A program made the translations under genes and the position numbers. A stretch of DNA of 17,296 nt, taken from contig CAYJOD010000116.1 of NCBI GenBank assembly GCA_964371655.1, positions 1 to 17,296 on the forward strand. Direction: 5' to 3'. Below are positions 1 through 6,875 of the stretch, piece by piece. Source of the DNA: CAZGSN01 sp964371655 (GTDB taxonomy: Bacteria; Desulfobacterota; Binatia; HRBIN30). Numbering within the stretch: position 1 is the first letter of the stretch; each line of letters starts with the position of its first letter. Under the pieces are notes generated by a model. The model was given only the letters and a program-made list of their open reading frames with translations, did no database searches and was not told the DNA's origin.

Positions 1-163
1 GGTAGAGGGAGGAAGCCCAGCTCCCCTCTCCCTCTTATACTGTCTATAATGTCGCATAGGGCCGGCCCAGCCGGCCCTACCAGGCGGCACGAAACTCGCG
101 CACCCGCTACGCCGGAGAAAATCGACAGTCTCCTCTGGGAGAGGGTTAGGGTGAGGGCTCTTC
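1..163. repeat. Intergenic hairpin repeats downstream of the SPFH operon
   Basis: Three structures are visible. AGAGGGAG (4-11) pairs with CTCCCTCT (28-35). TAGGGCCGGC (57-66) and GCCGGCCCTA (70-79) form a perfect 10-bp stem around the loop CCA. Bases 129-160 carry a purine-rich tract containing GGGAGAGGG followed by TTAGGGTGAGGG, which resembles a CCCTCACCC-type dispersed repeat common in GC-rich bacterial genomes. I see no convincing gene in 1-278. The region lies beyond the 3' end of the SPFH operon, so the hairpins may stop transcription, but no T-tract follows them on either strand. Confidence 0.6.
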
Positions 164-278
164 AGTTCAGGCGATCCCGCATTTCGGCGAACATCAGACT
201 CCGGACACTAACAACCTCTAGACCGCGTCGTCCCCTGTCTAGCCTGCGCTTGGATGTGGGCCGCTTACAGAAGCTCCC

Positions 279-1022
279 TCATGCCTTGAGAAACGGCTTC
301 ACCAAGTCGGTTGGCAACGGGAAGATCGTGGTCGACGTATTCTCCGATGCCATCTCGGCCAGGGTTTGCAGGTAGCGCAGCTGCAGCGCCATCGGGTGTT
401 GCTTCATAATCAGCGAGGCATCGGCGAGCTTTTGCGCGGCCTGGAACTCGCCCTCGGCGCTGATGACCTTGGCGCGGCGCTCGCGTTCCGCCTCCGCCTC
501 GCGCGCGATCGCGCGCTGCATCTCTTGCGGAATGTCGATCTGCTTCACCTCGACGGTGCTGACCTTGATCCCCCACGGATCGGTCTGCTGGTCGAGGATC
601 TCCTGCACCCGAGCGTTGATCTTCTCGCGCTCGGCCAACAAGTCGTCGAGCTCGGCCTGCCCGCAGACGCTGCGTAGCGTCGTCTGCGCCAACTGCGAGG
701 TCGCAAACAGGTAGTCGACCACCTCGACGATAGCCCGGCTTGGATCCATGACTCGGAAGTACAGGACCGCGCTAACCTTCACCGACACGTTGTCGCGCGT
801 GATCACGTCCTGCGCCGGCACGTCCATGGTCACCGTGCGCAGCTCGACCTTCAGCATCTTCTCGATCAGCGGGATCACGTAGACGATGCCGGGTCCGCGT
901 GCTGGGACCAAGCGGCCGAGGCGAAAGACAACGCCGCGCTCGTACTCCTTCAATACCTTGAGCCCGCTGAGCACCAATGCAACGGCAATCACGATGACGG
1001 TAGCGACAGGGCCAACGAACAT
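279..1022 (-). CDS. SPFH/stomatin-like (slipin) membrane protein
   Basis: 247 aa. Residues 4-20 form one hydrophobic membrane anchor. An SPFH (band 7) domain follows, with the family signatures EYERGVVFRLGRL (about 27-38), a GPGIVYVIPLIEK-type turn and the VSVKVSAVLYFRV strand. A charged coiled-coil stretch rich in AEAERERRAKVISAEGE (about 170-190) comes next, typical of slipins that oligomerise on the inner membrane. Length fits the family. The start is supported by two overlapping GGAGG sequences on the minus strand (1027-1035), 4-8 nt before ATG. The NfeD stop lies only 13 bp upstream, so this is the distal gene of the glycosylase-NfeD-SPFH operon. Known biology: stomatin and NfeD genes are a conserved pair, and NfeD proteases can cleave stomatin partners. 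A protease or membrane-microdomain role here is inferred from that pairing. Confidence 0.93.
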   Translation of the reverse strand: MFVGPVATVIVIAVALVLSGLKVLKEYERGVVFRLGRLVPARGPGIVYVIPLIEKMLKVELRTVTMDVPAQDVITRDNVSVKVSAVLYFRVMDPSRAIVEVVDYLFATSQLAQTTLRSVCGQAELDDLLAEREKINARVQEILDQQTDPWGIKVSTVEVKQIDIPQEMQRAIAREAEAERERRAKVISAEGEFQAAQKLADASLIMKQHPMALQLRYLQTLAEMASENTSTTIFPLPTDLVKPFLKA

Positions 1023-1035
1023 TCGACCTCCCTCC

Positions 1036-2511
1036 TTACGCCGGCTTAGGCGCCGTTTGGCGAAGCGGCCGTACGGTCAGACGTAACCCATCCACCTTCG
1101 TAACTTCGACTCGTGCCTGAACCTCGATGGCGACGTCGGCCGTCGCGTTCCAATACTCACCATGCACGAGCACCTTACCAAGCTGCTCCTCACCGCTGAT
1201 GCGCTGGCGCACCTCGCCCACCTCACCAATCAGTCCTTCCGCGCCGAGCGATGCCTTGCCGCGCTGGGTGCGCACGATGAGATAGCTGATCAACAGCGAG
1301 AATCCGGCAAACGTAGCCGCCGCGGCGTAGACGAGGTTTGGATCGACGCTGAGGTCGGACTCCGGTGTATCGAATAACAGCAGTGAACCCAGAACAAACG
1401 CCACGATACCGCCGATTCCGAGCGTCCCAAAGGTGGGCAGGAAGAGCTCGCTCACCAGGAGCGCGACGCCCAGACCGATCAACGCCAGGCCGCTGTAGTT
1501 GATCGGCAGCACCTGTAGCGCCGCCATCGCCAGCAACAGGCAGATGCCGCCGACGACACCCGGGAAGAAAACCCCGGGGTTGGTGAACTCCACGTAGAGG
1601 CCGAGCAGACCCGCCATCATCAGCAGGTACGCCACGTTCGGGCTCGACAGGATGTCGAGCAGCTTCTGCCGGAGACGCATCTCGTGGGTTACGACCTCGG
1701 CGCCGGTCAGATTCAGTCGCACCACGGCCGCGCCGATCTTCACTTCGCGACCGTGCAGCTGCTTCAGCAAATCGTCGCGGCTGCTGGCGATCAGGTCGAC
1801 GACGTTCTCCTTGACCGCCTCGTCGGCCGTGATCGACAGCGACTGGCGCACCGCTTTCTCCGCCCATTCGACGTTGCGGCCGCGCTCGGTGGCGATCGAC
1901 TTGCTCAGCGACACGGTGAAGTTCTCGACCTTCTCACGCATATCGCCCTGGATATTCTCGCCCTGCCCGCCCACGGGATGTGCCGCACCGATGGTGGTAC
2001 CCGGTGCCATCGCCGCGATGTTTGCAGCCATAGCCACGAACACACCCGCCGAGGTCGCACCGGCACCGCTCGGCGCAACGTACACAACCACCGGCAGCGG
2101 TGCGCCGAGGAGCTCCTTCACGATCGACTTCGCCGATTCGAGCAAGCCCCCGGGTGTGTCCAGCTCGATCACCAGTAACGCCGCTTGCTCGCGCGCGGCG
2201 CCGGCGACCGCCTCACGAATGAAATCGGCGGTGGCGGGGTTGATGCTGCTGTCGATCGCGATCAGGTGCACCCGCGGGCGCGCGCGCGCGCGCCCCGCAC
2301 CTGGCAGCGCCGCCACGGGCGGCACCTCCGTCACGGCTACCGCGTCTGCCGGGACGTTCTTCTCGGCGGCCACAGCCTTGTCTGGCTGCGCGGCGCCATA
2401 CACGCGCTTACTAGGCGTGCTCGGCGGCCGCGCCTCGGCAACATCCGCCACACCGAGCAGCAGGACGACGCCGATCACGGTGCGACTCGACCACGCACGC
2501 AGGCGGTTCAC
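1036..2511 (-). CDS. NfeD-family membrane-bound serine protease (ClpP-class, long form)
   Basis: 491 aa from a GTG at 2511. The order is a signal or anchor segment (about 11-26), an Ala/Arg/Pro-rich linker, a ClpP-like crotonase-fold protease domain (about 80-290), several membrane helices (about 300-415) and a C-terminal OB-fold NfeD domain. The protease core shows ELDTPGGLLESAK (116-128), a catalytic-type Ser154 in GATSAG, and Lys194 in MREKVENF. That matches the Ser/Lys dyad spacing of archaeal PH1510-type NfeD. A GGAG at 2520-2523 (minus) lies 8 nt before the GTG, and the GTG overlaps the glycosylase stop as GTGA, so translation is probably coupled. Longer starts would run inside the glycosylase gene. 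The SPFH gene 13 bp downstream is the expected partner. The linker is encoded across a (GC)8 tract. Confidence 0.92.
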   Translation of the reverse strand: MNRLRAWSSRTVIGVVLLLGVADVAEARPPSTPSKRVYGAAQPDKAVAAEKNVPADAVAVTEVPPVAALPGAGRARARPRVHLIAIDSSINPATADFIREAVAGAAREQAALLVIELDTPGGLLESAKSIVKELLGAPLPVVVYVAPSGAGATSAGVFVAMAANIAAMAPGTTIGAAHPVGGQGENIQGDMREKVENFTVSLSKSIATERGRNVEWAEKAVRQSLSITADEAVKENVVDLIASSRDDLLKQLHGREVKIGAAVVRLNLTGAEVVTHEMRLRQKLLDILSSPNVAYLLMMAGLLGLYVEFTNPGVFFPGVVGGICLLLAMAALQVLPINYSGLALIGLGVALLVSELFLPTFGTLGIGGIVAFVLGSLLLFDTPESDLSVDPNLVYAAAATFAGFSLLISYLIVRTQRGKASLGAEGLIGEVGEVRQRISGEEQLGKVLVHGEYWNATADVAIEVQARVEVTKVDGLRLTVRPLRQTAPKPA

Positions 2512-3341
2512 GCGTACTTCTCCAATTCGCTCATGACCTGTTTGATGTCTTCCCACACCAGGCGCTTGTCGCCGGGGTTATGCAGCAGGTAGGCGGGATG
2601 GAACGTCGGCATGAGAGGTACGCCATGGTAGTCGAACCAATTGCCGCGCAGGCGCGAGATCGGTGTGTTCACGGCCAGCAACGTCTGCGCTGCAAACTTA
2701 CCGAGGGCGACGATGACCTTCGGAGCCACGATGTCGATCTGGCGCTGCAGGAACGGCTGGCAGGCGCTTATCTCGTCGGGCTCGGGATTGCGGTTCTCGG
2801 GCGGACGGCACTTCACCACATTGGCGATGTAAACATCCTCGCGCCGCAGCTTCATGCCCTTGGTGATGATCTCGGTGAGTAGCTGCCCTGCCCTGCCGAC
2901 GAACGGCTCGCCGCGCAGATCCTCGTCGCGCCCCGGTCCCTCACCGACGAACATCAGCTGCGCCTGCAGATTGCCGACACCGAAGACCAGATTCGTTCTC
3001 CCCCCAGCCAGCTTGCAGCGGGTACACTCGCCAATCGCCAGGCGCAGCTCGTCGAGCGTGGCTGCCGAGGCGACTGCCGCCTCTACCGGCGGCGCGGCGG
3101 CGGACACGGGCGGCGACGCAGGGGCAACCACGCTCACCGTGGCGCCGCGATCTCGCGGCACCGCCCGCGCCTCGGGTCGCGACGACGTAGCGTCGTTGTC
3201 GGCGCGCTGCTGGCGACTTGGAAGCGGCACAGCGTCGAGCCCGGCGCTCGCCTGATACTCGATGTAGGCGCGCACCTGCTCGAGAATGGATTCCGGTTCT
3301 TCTTGTCGGGGTTCATCTGCGGGGTTACCATCAATTGCCAT
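2508..3341 (-). CDS. Family 4 uracil-DNA glycosylase (Fe-S type, SPO1 polymerase-related)
   Basis: 277 aa. It removes uracil from DNA as the first step of base-excision repair. Residues 1-95 are a variable, low-complexity Ala/Pro/Arg extension. The catalytic domain covers about 96-277. Four cysteines sit where family-4 enzymes bind a [4Fe-4S] cluster: C106-x2-C109, C178 in VVKCRPPENRNP, and C194. The active-site motif GEGPGRDED is at 133-141 (GEAPG in most relatives), and HPAYLLHNP at 248-256 is the second catalytic motif. Length is above the usual core because of the N-terminal extension. The chosen ATG overlaps the start of the divergent phospholipase gene. A later start is possible because the first ~18 residues carry no family signature, although ESILEQVRAYIEYQ (about 17-30) resembles the N-terminus of relatives. 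It is first in the operon with NfeD and SPFH. Confidence 0.92.
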   Translation of the reverse strand: MAIDGNPADEPRQEEPESILEQVRAYIEYQASAGLDAVPLPSRQQRADNDATSSRPEARAVPRDRGATVSVVAPASPPVSAAAPPVEAAVASAATLDELRLAIGECTRCKLAGGRTNLVFGVGNLQAQLMFVGEGPGRDEDLRGEPFVGRAGQLLTEIITKGMKLRREDVYIANVVKCRPPENRNPEPDEISACQPFLQRQIDIVAPKVIVALGKFAAQTLLAVNTPISRLRGNWFDYHGVPLMPTFHPAYLLHNPGDKRLVWEDIKQVMSELEKYA

Positions 3342-4227
3342 GGTCGTGATTCTCTATGCCTTATGCATCGTCGCGTTCATGCCGGCTCATGCATGGGCGT
3401 GGGGTCCTATCACGCATTTAACACATGGATCGGAAGTGCTGGCGAACGTTACCATCCTCACCGCAGCCCTTCAACGACTGCTCCACCGTCACCGCATCGA
3501 GTATCTGTATGGCTGCGTCGGGGCGGACATCACCCAAGCCAAGAAATACACACGCGCGCTTCAGGTGCACTGCCACTCCTGGCCGGTGGGTTGGGCTTTG
3601 CTCGAGCAGGCGCACAGCGACGCCCAGCGCGCTTTTGCCTACGGCTACCTCACCCACCTCGCCGGCGATGTGTACTCCCACAATCATTATGTGCCGACGC
3701 AGTTGGTCGTCAGCTTCGAAGCCGTCACCCTGCGCCACGTGTATTGGGAGGCGCGCTTCGACTCGATGCAGGACGAGCACCACCGCGACATCATCGGGGA
3801 GCTGCGCGCGCGTGCCTTTCCGGAATGCGATCAGCTCGTCGAGGAGGTGGTGTCGCGCACGCTATTTCCGTTTTCGATCGACAAGCGCATCTTCGACGGT
3901 TTCATCGCCGTGCACGATCTCGGACAGTGGCATGCCATCATGCAGCAACTGGCGACGCGATCGCGTTACCTGCTGCCGCCCGACATCACGCGGCGATACA
4001 ATCACGCCTGCAACACCGCCGTCGTCGACATCTTTCAAAACGGTAAGAGGGCGGATTGTCAAAATGCCGACCCGACCGGGTTGGAGGCGCTCAATCTCGC
4101 CAAAGAGGTGCGGGCTACCCTCAAGACCTTGCGGCGCGCCGGCCGTCTATCGCCGAAGCTCCGACGTACCCTGGCACAGCTCAACGAGCGGCCCGAGATC
4201 AGTTTCGAGCCCCTCCTGCCGGCTTGA
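3340..4227 (+). CDS. Secreted zinc-dependent phospholipase C-like protein
   Basis: 295 aa from the ATG at 3340. A signal peptide with a hydrophobic core (about 2-14) ends in AHAWA, so the predicted mature protein starts at Trp21 (WGPITHLTHG). Zinc ligands recognisable by comparison with Bacillus PLC/S1-P1 enzymes are Trp21, His26, Asp63 (GADI), His78 or His80 (HCHSW), His106-x3-Asp110 with His114/His116 (THLAGDVYSHNHYVP) and His133-x3-Glu137 (HVYWE). The order and spacing match the family that uses a mature N-terminal Trp as a zinc ligand. Expected role: hydrolysis of a phosphodiester or phospholipid outside the cytoplasm; the substrate is unknown. The gene diverges from the glycosylase with overlapping ATGs, so its promoter must lie inside that coding region. 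I see no strong SD. Earlier in-frame starts (to 3286) would bury the signal peptide. Confidence 0.85.
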   Translation: MVVILYALCIVAFMPAHAWAWGPITHLTHGSEVLANVTILTAALQRLLHRHRIEYLYGCVGADITQAKKYTRALQVHCHSWPVGWALLEQAHSDAQRAFAYGYLTHLAGDVYSHNHYVPTQLVVSFEAVTLRHVYWEARFDSMQDEHHRDIIGELRARAFPECDQLVEEVVSRTLFPFSIDKRIFDGFIAVHDLGQWHAIMQQLATRSRYLLPPDITRRYNHACNTAVVDIFQNGKRADCQNADPTGLEALNLAKEVRATLKTLRRAGRLSPKLRRTLAQLNERPEISFEPLLPA

Positions 4228-4240
4228 GGTGCGCACCCGG

Positions 4241-4268
4241 CGACCTGCGCTTTCCTTGCAGGTCGTTT
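4241..4268 (+). terminator. Possible intrinsic terminator after the phospholipase-like gene
   Basis: CGACCTGC (4241-4248) pairs perfectly with GCAGGTCG (4258-4265) around a 9-nt loop and is followed by TTT. It begins 14 bp after the stop codon. The T-tract is short, so efficiency is uncertain. Confidence 0.5.
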
Positions 4269-4279
4269 GAGCCGCAAAG

Positions 4280-4307
4280 GTAGGAGCGCGGCATGCCGTG
4301 CTCCTAC
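4280..4307. repeat. 28-bp dispersed palindrome (GTAGGAGCGCGGCA type)
   Basis: GTAGGAGCGCGGCA is followed directly by TGCCGTGCTCCTAC. All 14 base pairs form if one G-T pair is allowed. The sequence resembles the GTAGGGGCGC palindromes scattered through many GC-rich environmental genomes. Related but shorter structures occur at 57-79 and 17271-17296 of this window. Confidence 0.7.
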
Positions 4308-4341
4308 GGGATGGAATTGATCCACGACAAGCGGAGACCGC

Positions 4342-4440
4342 AGCCGCGCTCGCCAGAGGTTGCTTCGAAAATGGGGGCTGGAGACTTGGGGCTGGGGGCT
4401 CGGGAACCGAGTTTTCATCCTCTCGGGCGAAGCAGCAGCT
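4342..4440. repeat. Repeat remnant sharing 21 bp with the window's right end
   Basis: Bases 4342-4362 are identical to 17236-17256 (AGCCGCGCTCGCCAGAGGTT plus G). Downstream, 4370-4409 is a G-rich low-complexity stretch (GGGGGCTGG, GGGGCTGGGGGCTCGGG). At 17236 the shared block runs into GTCTCA. Here it runs into CTTCGAAAA, as if a TGTCTCAAAA end had decayed. No gene is supported between 4228 and 4618. The gap holds the terminator, the 28-bp palindrome, this remnant and the element at 4441-4585. Confidence 0.55.
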
Positions 4441-4585
4441 TCATGATGACTGTCTCAAAACCTCGGCAAGGTGGTACAGGCCAGAGGCCTATACCACCGA
4501 AAACCTAATCCCGGTGCAGAAGGCCTTGGTGGTATAGGCTTCCAGCCTGTACCACCAAGGCCTTTTGAGACAGTCTCGCCAGAGC
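4441..4585. mobile_element. MITE-like element E1 with GACTGTCTCAAAA terminal inverted repeats
   Basis: GACTGTCTCAAAA (4448-4460) and TTTTGAGACAGTC (4563-4575) are perfect 13-bp inverted repeats. Inside, GGTGGTACAGGC (4470-4481) pairs perfectly with GCCTGTACCACC (4545-4556), and GCCTATACCACC (4487-4498) pairs perfectly with GGTGGTATAGGC (4528-4539). The whole can therefore fold into one long hairpin. Each half is also nearly self-complementary. It carries no ORF, lies between convergent genes, and may act as a bidirectional terminator. Its outer flanks recur inverted at 11162-11293. Calling it mobile is an inference from the shared ends; no target-site duplication was identified. Confidence 0.6.
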
Positions 4586-4618
4586 GTTGCGAGCCGCCCT
4601 CAACCAAGATCTTCGACT

Positions 4619-6694
4619 TCAATTCGCCAAGCGCTCGATGCGATAGCGCAAGGCGTAGGCACCACCGGTGCCCGCGCAAGTCTCGCCCTGCGGACAATCG
4701 GCGTCGAGTACGCACAGCCCCCCGCTCGACGAGCACGTCCCACCTTCGCCGCCGACGCTGTTCGTCTCGTACTCGGCGGTGCCCGCCCCAGATCCGAACT
4801 CGGGCCCCGGATAGGTCACGTCGATGATGCCGGCGTCATGGCCACCCATCGTCAGCAGGCACTGCGCGGCGTTTCCGAAACCCTGCTCGGCTAGATCGCG
4901 CTTGAGGGACTGGCCAAACATTGCGCCGATGCAATCGTCCCCGGCGCCGCGCGAGCTCAAGCGCAGCCCCCCGCTAGCCAGCAGATACTGGTCGTAGACC
5001 AGGCTTTGCGAAATCGTGGCGGCGGCGCTGATGTCGTCCAATCCCACCAACTCCTGCCATTCGCCATTGACGTTGGCCTGCACGTGCCACGTCTTCACCG
5101 TGCCGACCCCGAAGCAGCGCTCGCCGGCAGAGCAATCGTCGGATGTTTGGCACGGCAGGCCGCTGCGCTCGCAGGTTCGCGGAGATGCAGGCGTCCGCCG
5201 TTGCAAAGGATTGTGAACCACCATCCCGGTGATCGTCAGGCGCATGTGTACGAAAGCTTCCGCGTTATCGACCCAGCCCGCGTAGATCGTGCCAGCGTAG
5301 CCGGTGGGAAGGCCGTTCGCCGTTGCCTCCGTCATCTTGACGCGCACCGATAGGTACGGCGGCTCCGCATCGGCGTGTGGGGTGACTTCGACCCCCGCCG
5401 GCGCCCCGCCGTGGGCCTCACGCTCGACCACACGATACGACAACTGGCCGGCCGCCGGACGCGGCGGCAACGGAATGTCGAAAGCGAAATCGGTGCTGTT
5501 CAGCCGCGCCAGCGGCTTCGCCAGAGGGTAACACTCCTGGCTCAATTTGTTGATCGGATTCGGTAGATGCGTTTGCAGACAACGGTCCGCCGCGCCGCCG
5601 CCATTTCCGCTCACCCAGATATCGGTCCTTGTCGCCATGACCGCGGGTGCTTTCGGATCCGCGGAGACAACCGCGCCGCGCCCGGCGCGGAACACCGCCG
5701 TTGCCTGAGGCGGGTGGATCTCGCTCTGGTAGTTGAAGTGGGCGTCCTGACACGTCCCGGTCGACGGACAGGTCTCGCAGAACGGCGGCCGGCAATCGCT
5801 ATCACGCGTGCACGCCTTCTCGGTCGACCCCGAGCAGTGGCCGGGGACTTCACCCATATGACCGCAGTCCCACACCCAGCGGCCGAGCACGACGATGCGG
5901 TCGCCGTCGCCCGGCCAGGCGAACTCCGGATAGCCGTCGCCGTCCCATTCCAAGGCGATAACTCCCGGCGGGTTGCCGCTGGCGGCGCGGAACCGTTGAT
6001 CTTCGTCCAGGCGAATATCGGCGACCACGTCGCTGCGCGTGTGGTCGCTCGGGAAGTCGCCGCTGGTGTCGCCGTGAACAACCGTAACCACACCGCTGAA
6101 CAACATCGGATCGGTCTCGGGTGTGCCGTTGAAATTCACAGGGATCCAATGCGGATTCACAAGGTTGAGCATTTCCGGCAGATCGCCGATCAACGGTTGC
6201 GGGTAGCAGCCGCCCCCGTTCGTGAACACCGCCAGATCGCTAGAGATTGGCGCCGACAATGGGGTCATCGTCAGCGTTGCCGTCGGCACCGCGGTACTCG
6301 TCACCGACGCGGCTATCGTCGCTGTCGGCGTATTCGCTGTGGTCGCGGAGGCGCTCGCAACAAAGGTCGGCGTAGAAGTTGGACTCGGCTCCTGTGTATG
6401 CGTGGACGTCGAGACGGGTGTGGACGTTTCCGTAGGTGCCAGAGTCGGCGACAGCGTGAATGTCGGCACCGTGGTCGTCGTCTGCGTCACCGTCGCTGTG
6501 GCGGCGAGCGTCAGCGTCGCGGTCGGCGTCGGTGCCAGGGTGCTATCGGTGTCGTTGCTGCACGCCGCCAGTGCCAGCGACAATAGCGGAAGTAGCCAGA
6601 CCCAGTGCCGACGAAAGACAGCCCCGCCGCCGCGTGTGGTCAAAGTTCCGAACCGCGCAACGGCATGCGCCTTCAAGAATTCCCGTACTTGCAT
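4619..6694 (-). CDS. Thr-stalked, cysteine-repeat lipoprotein of unknown function
   Basis: 691 aa from the ATG at 6694. An AGG 6 nt upstream favours this start over an ATG two codons earlier; longer starts would run through element E2. A signal segment (about 31-44) ends in the lipobox LAAC with Cys45 as the lipidated residue. Residues 47-145 are a Thr/Pro/Ala/Ser mucin-like stalk. The rest looks like a secreted beta-rich protein with acidic DGDG-type turns (WDGDGYPEF, WPGDGDRIVVLGRW) that could bind calcium. Three cysteine units interrupt it: C287/C295/C301/C306, C508/C515/C521/C527 and C654/C661/C667/C673. The last two share the spacing C-x6-C-x5-C-x5-C, and each has a D-D/A-D/S-C acidic approach. 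The function is not recognised. A surface or outer-membrane location is inferred. Transcription is probably separate from coaBC. Confidence 0.8.
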   Translation of the reverse strand: MQVREFLKAHAVARFGTLTTRGGGAVFRRHWVWLLPLLSLALAACSNDTDSTLAPTPTATLTLAATATVTQTTTTVPTFTLSPTLAPTETSTPVSTSTHTQEPSPTSTPTFVASASATTANTPTATIAASVTSTAVPTATLTMTPLSAPISSDLAVFTNGGGCYPQPLIGDLPEMLNLVNPHWIPVNFNGTPETDPMLFSGVVTVVHGDTSGDFPSDHTRSDVVADIRLDEDQRFRAASGNPPGVIALEWDGDGYPEFAWPGDGDRIVVLGRWVWDCGHMGEVPGHCSGSTEKACTRDSDCRPPFCETCPSTGTCQDAHFNYQSEIHPPQATAVFRAGRGAVVSADPKAPAVMATRTDIWVSGNGGGAADRCLQTHLPNPINKLSQECYPLAKPLARLNSTDFAFDIPLPPRPAAGQLSYRVVEREAHGGAPAGVEVTPHADAEPPYLSVRVKMTEATANGLPTGYAGTIYAGWVDNAEAFVHMRLTITGMVVHNPLQRRTPASPRTCERSGLPCQTSDDCSAGERCFGVGTVKTWHVQANVNGEWQELVGLDDISAAATISQSLVYDQYLLASGGLRLSSRGAGDDCIGAMFGQSLKRDLAEQGFGNAAQCLLTMGGHDAGIIDVTYPGPEFGSGAGTAEYETNSVGGEGGTCSSSGGLCVLDADCPQGETCAGTGGAYALRYRIERLAN

Positions 6695-6704
6695 GATCAT
6701 CCTG

Positions 6705-6732
6705 TCTATACGACCGCCAGACCTAACGACAA
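6705..6732 (-). promoter_or_regulatory. Candidate promoter for the Cys-repeat lipoprotein
   Basis: On the minus strand, TTGTCG (6732-6727) is followed by a 16-bp spacer and TATAGA (6710-6705). The predicted +1 would fall around 6697-6699, at or next to the start codons, so the transcript would be leaderless or nearly so. Both hexamers match the sigma-70 consensus at only 4 of 6 positions. Confidence 0.3.
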
Positions 6733-6753
6733 CAGAAAAGCGGCCGCCCGCTG

Positions 6754-6871
6754 TGGAGTGCGGGAGCTTGCTCCCGCTTTGTCGGGACCCAAAACCACTG
6801 CATCCGCTCGGACCCGGCAAAGCGGCGGCAAGCCGCCGCACTCCATACGTCCGAGGTTTTGAGACAACGTC
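6754..6871. repeat. Two-arm palindromic element E2 with a TTTTGAGACA end
   Basis: The 33-nt arms 6754-6786 and 6813-6845 are inverted copies with five differences. Each arm also holds its own perfect hairpin: GCGGGAGC-TT-GCTCCCGC (6760-6777) and GCGGCGGC-AA-GCCGCCGC (6822-6839). To the right, CCGAGGTTTTGAGACA (6851-6866) matches the inverted E1 end (4451-4466) exactly. It lies between the coaBC stop (6876) and the lipoprotein promoter, where it could end coaBC transcription. The form resembles paired REP/BIME units. Confidence 0.65.
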
Positions 6872-6875
6872 TAGC

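Noticed and set aside
45..50. Perfect TATAAT at the left edge
   Set aside because: No -35 lies at 16-18 bp and no gene follows on the plus strand. It lies between two hairpin repeats.
1652..2536. Plus-strand frame of 294 codons
   Set aside because: It is antisense to the NfeD-type gene, Ser/Thr/Arg-rich, with no recognisable family.
4441..4585. Complete insertion sequence
   Set aside because: There is no transposase gene inside or near any of the elements. At most they are non-autonomous.
4293..4827. Short open frames across the E1 region, including 4455-4736 on the minus strand
   Set aside because: They encode the palindromic repeat itself (GTGWKPIPPRP-like peptides on both strands), a common false gene call.
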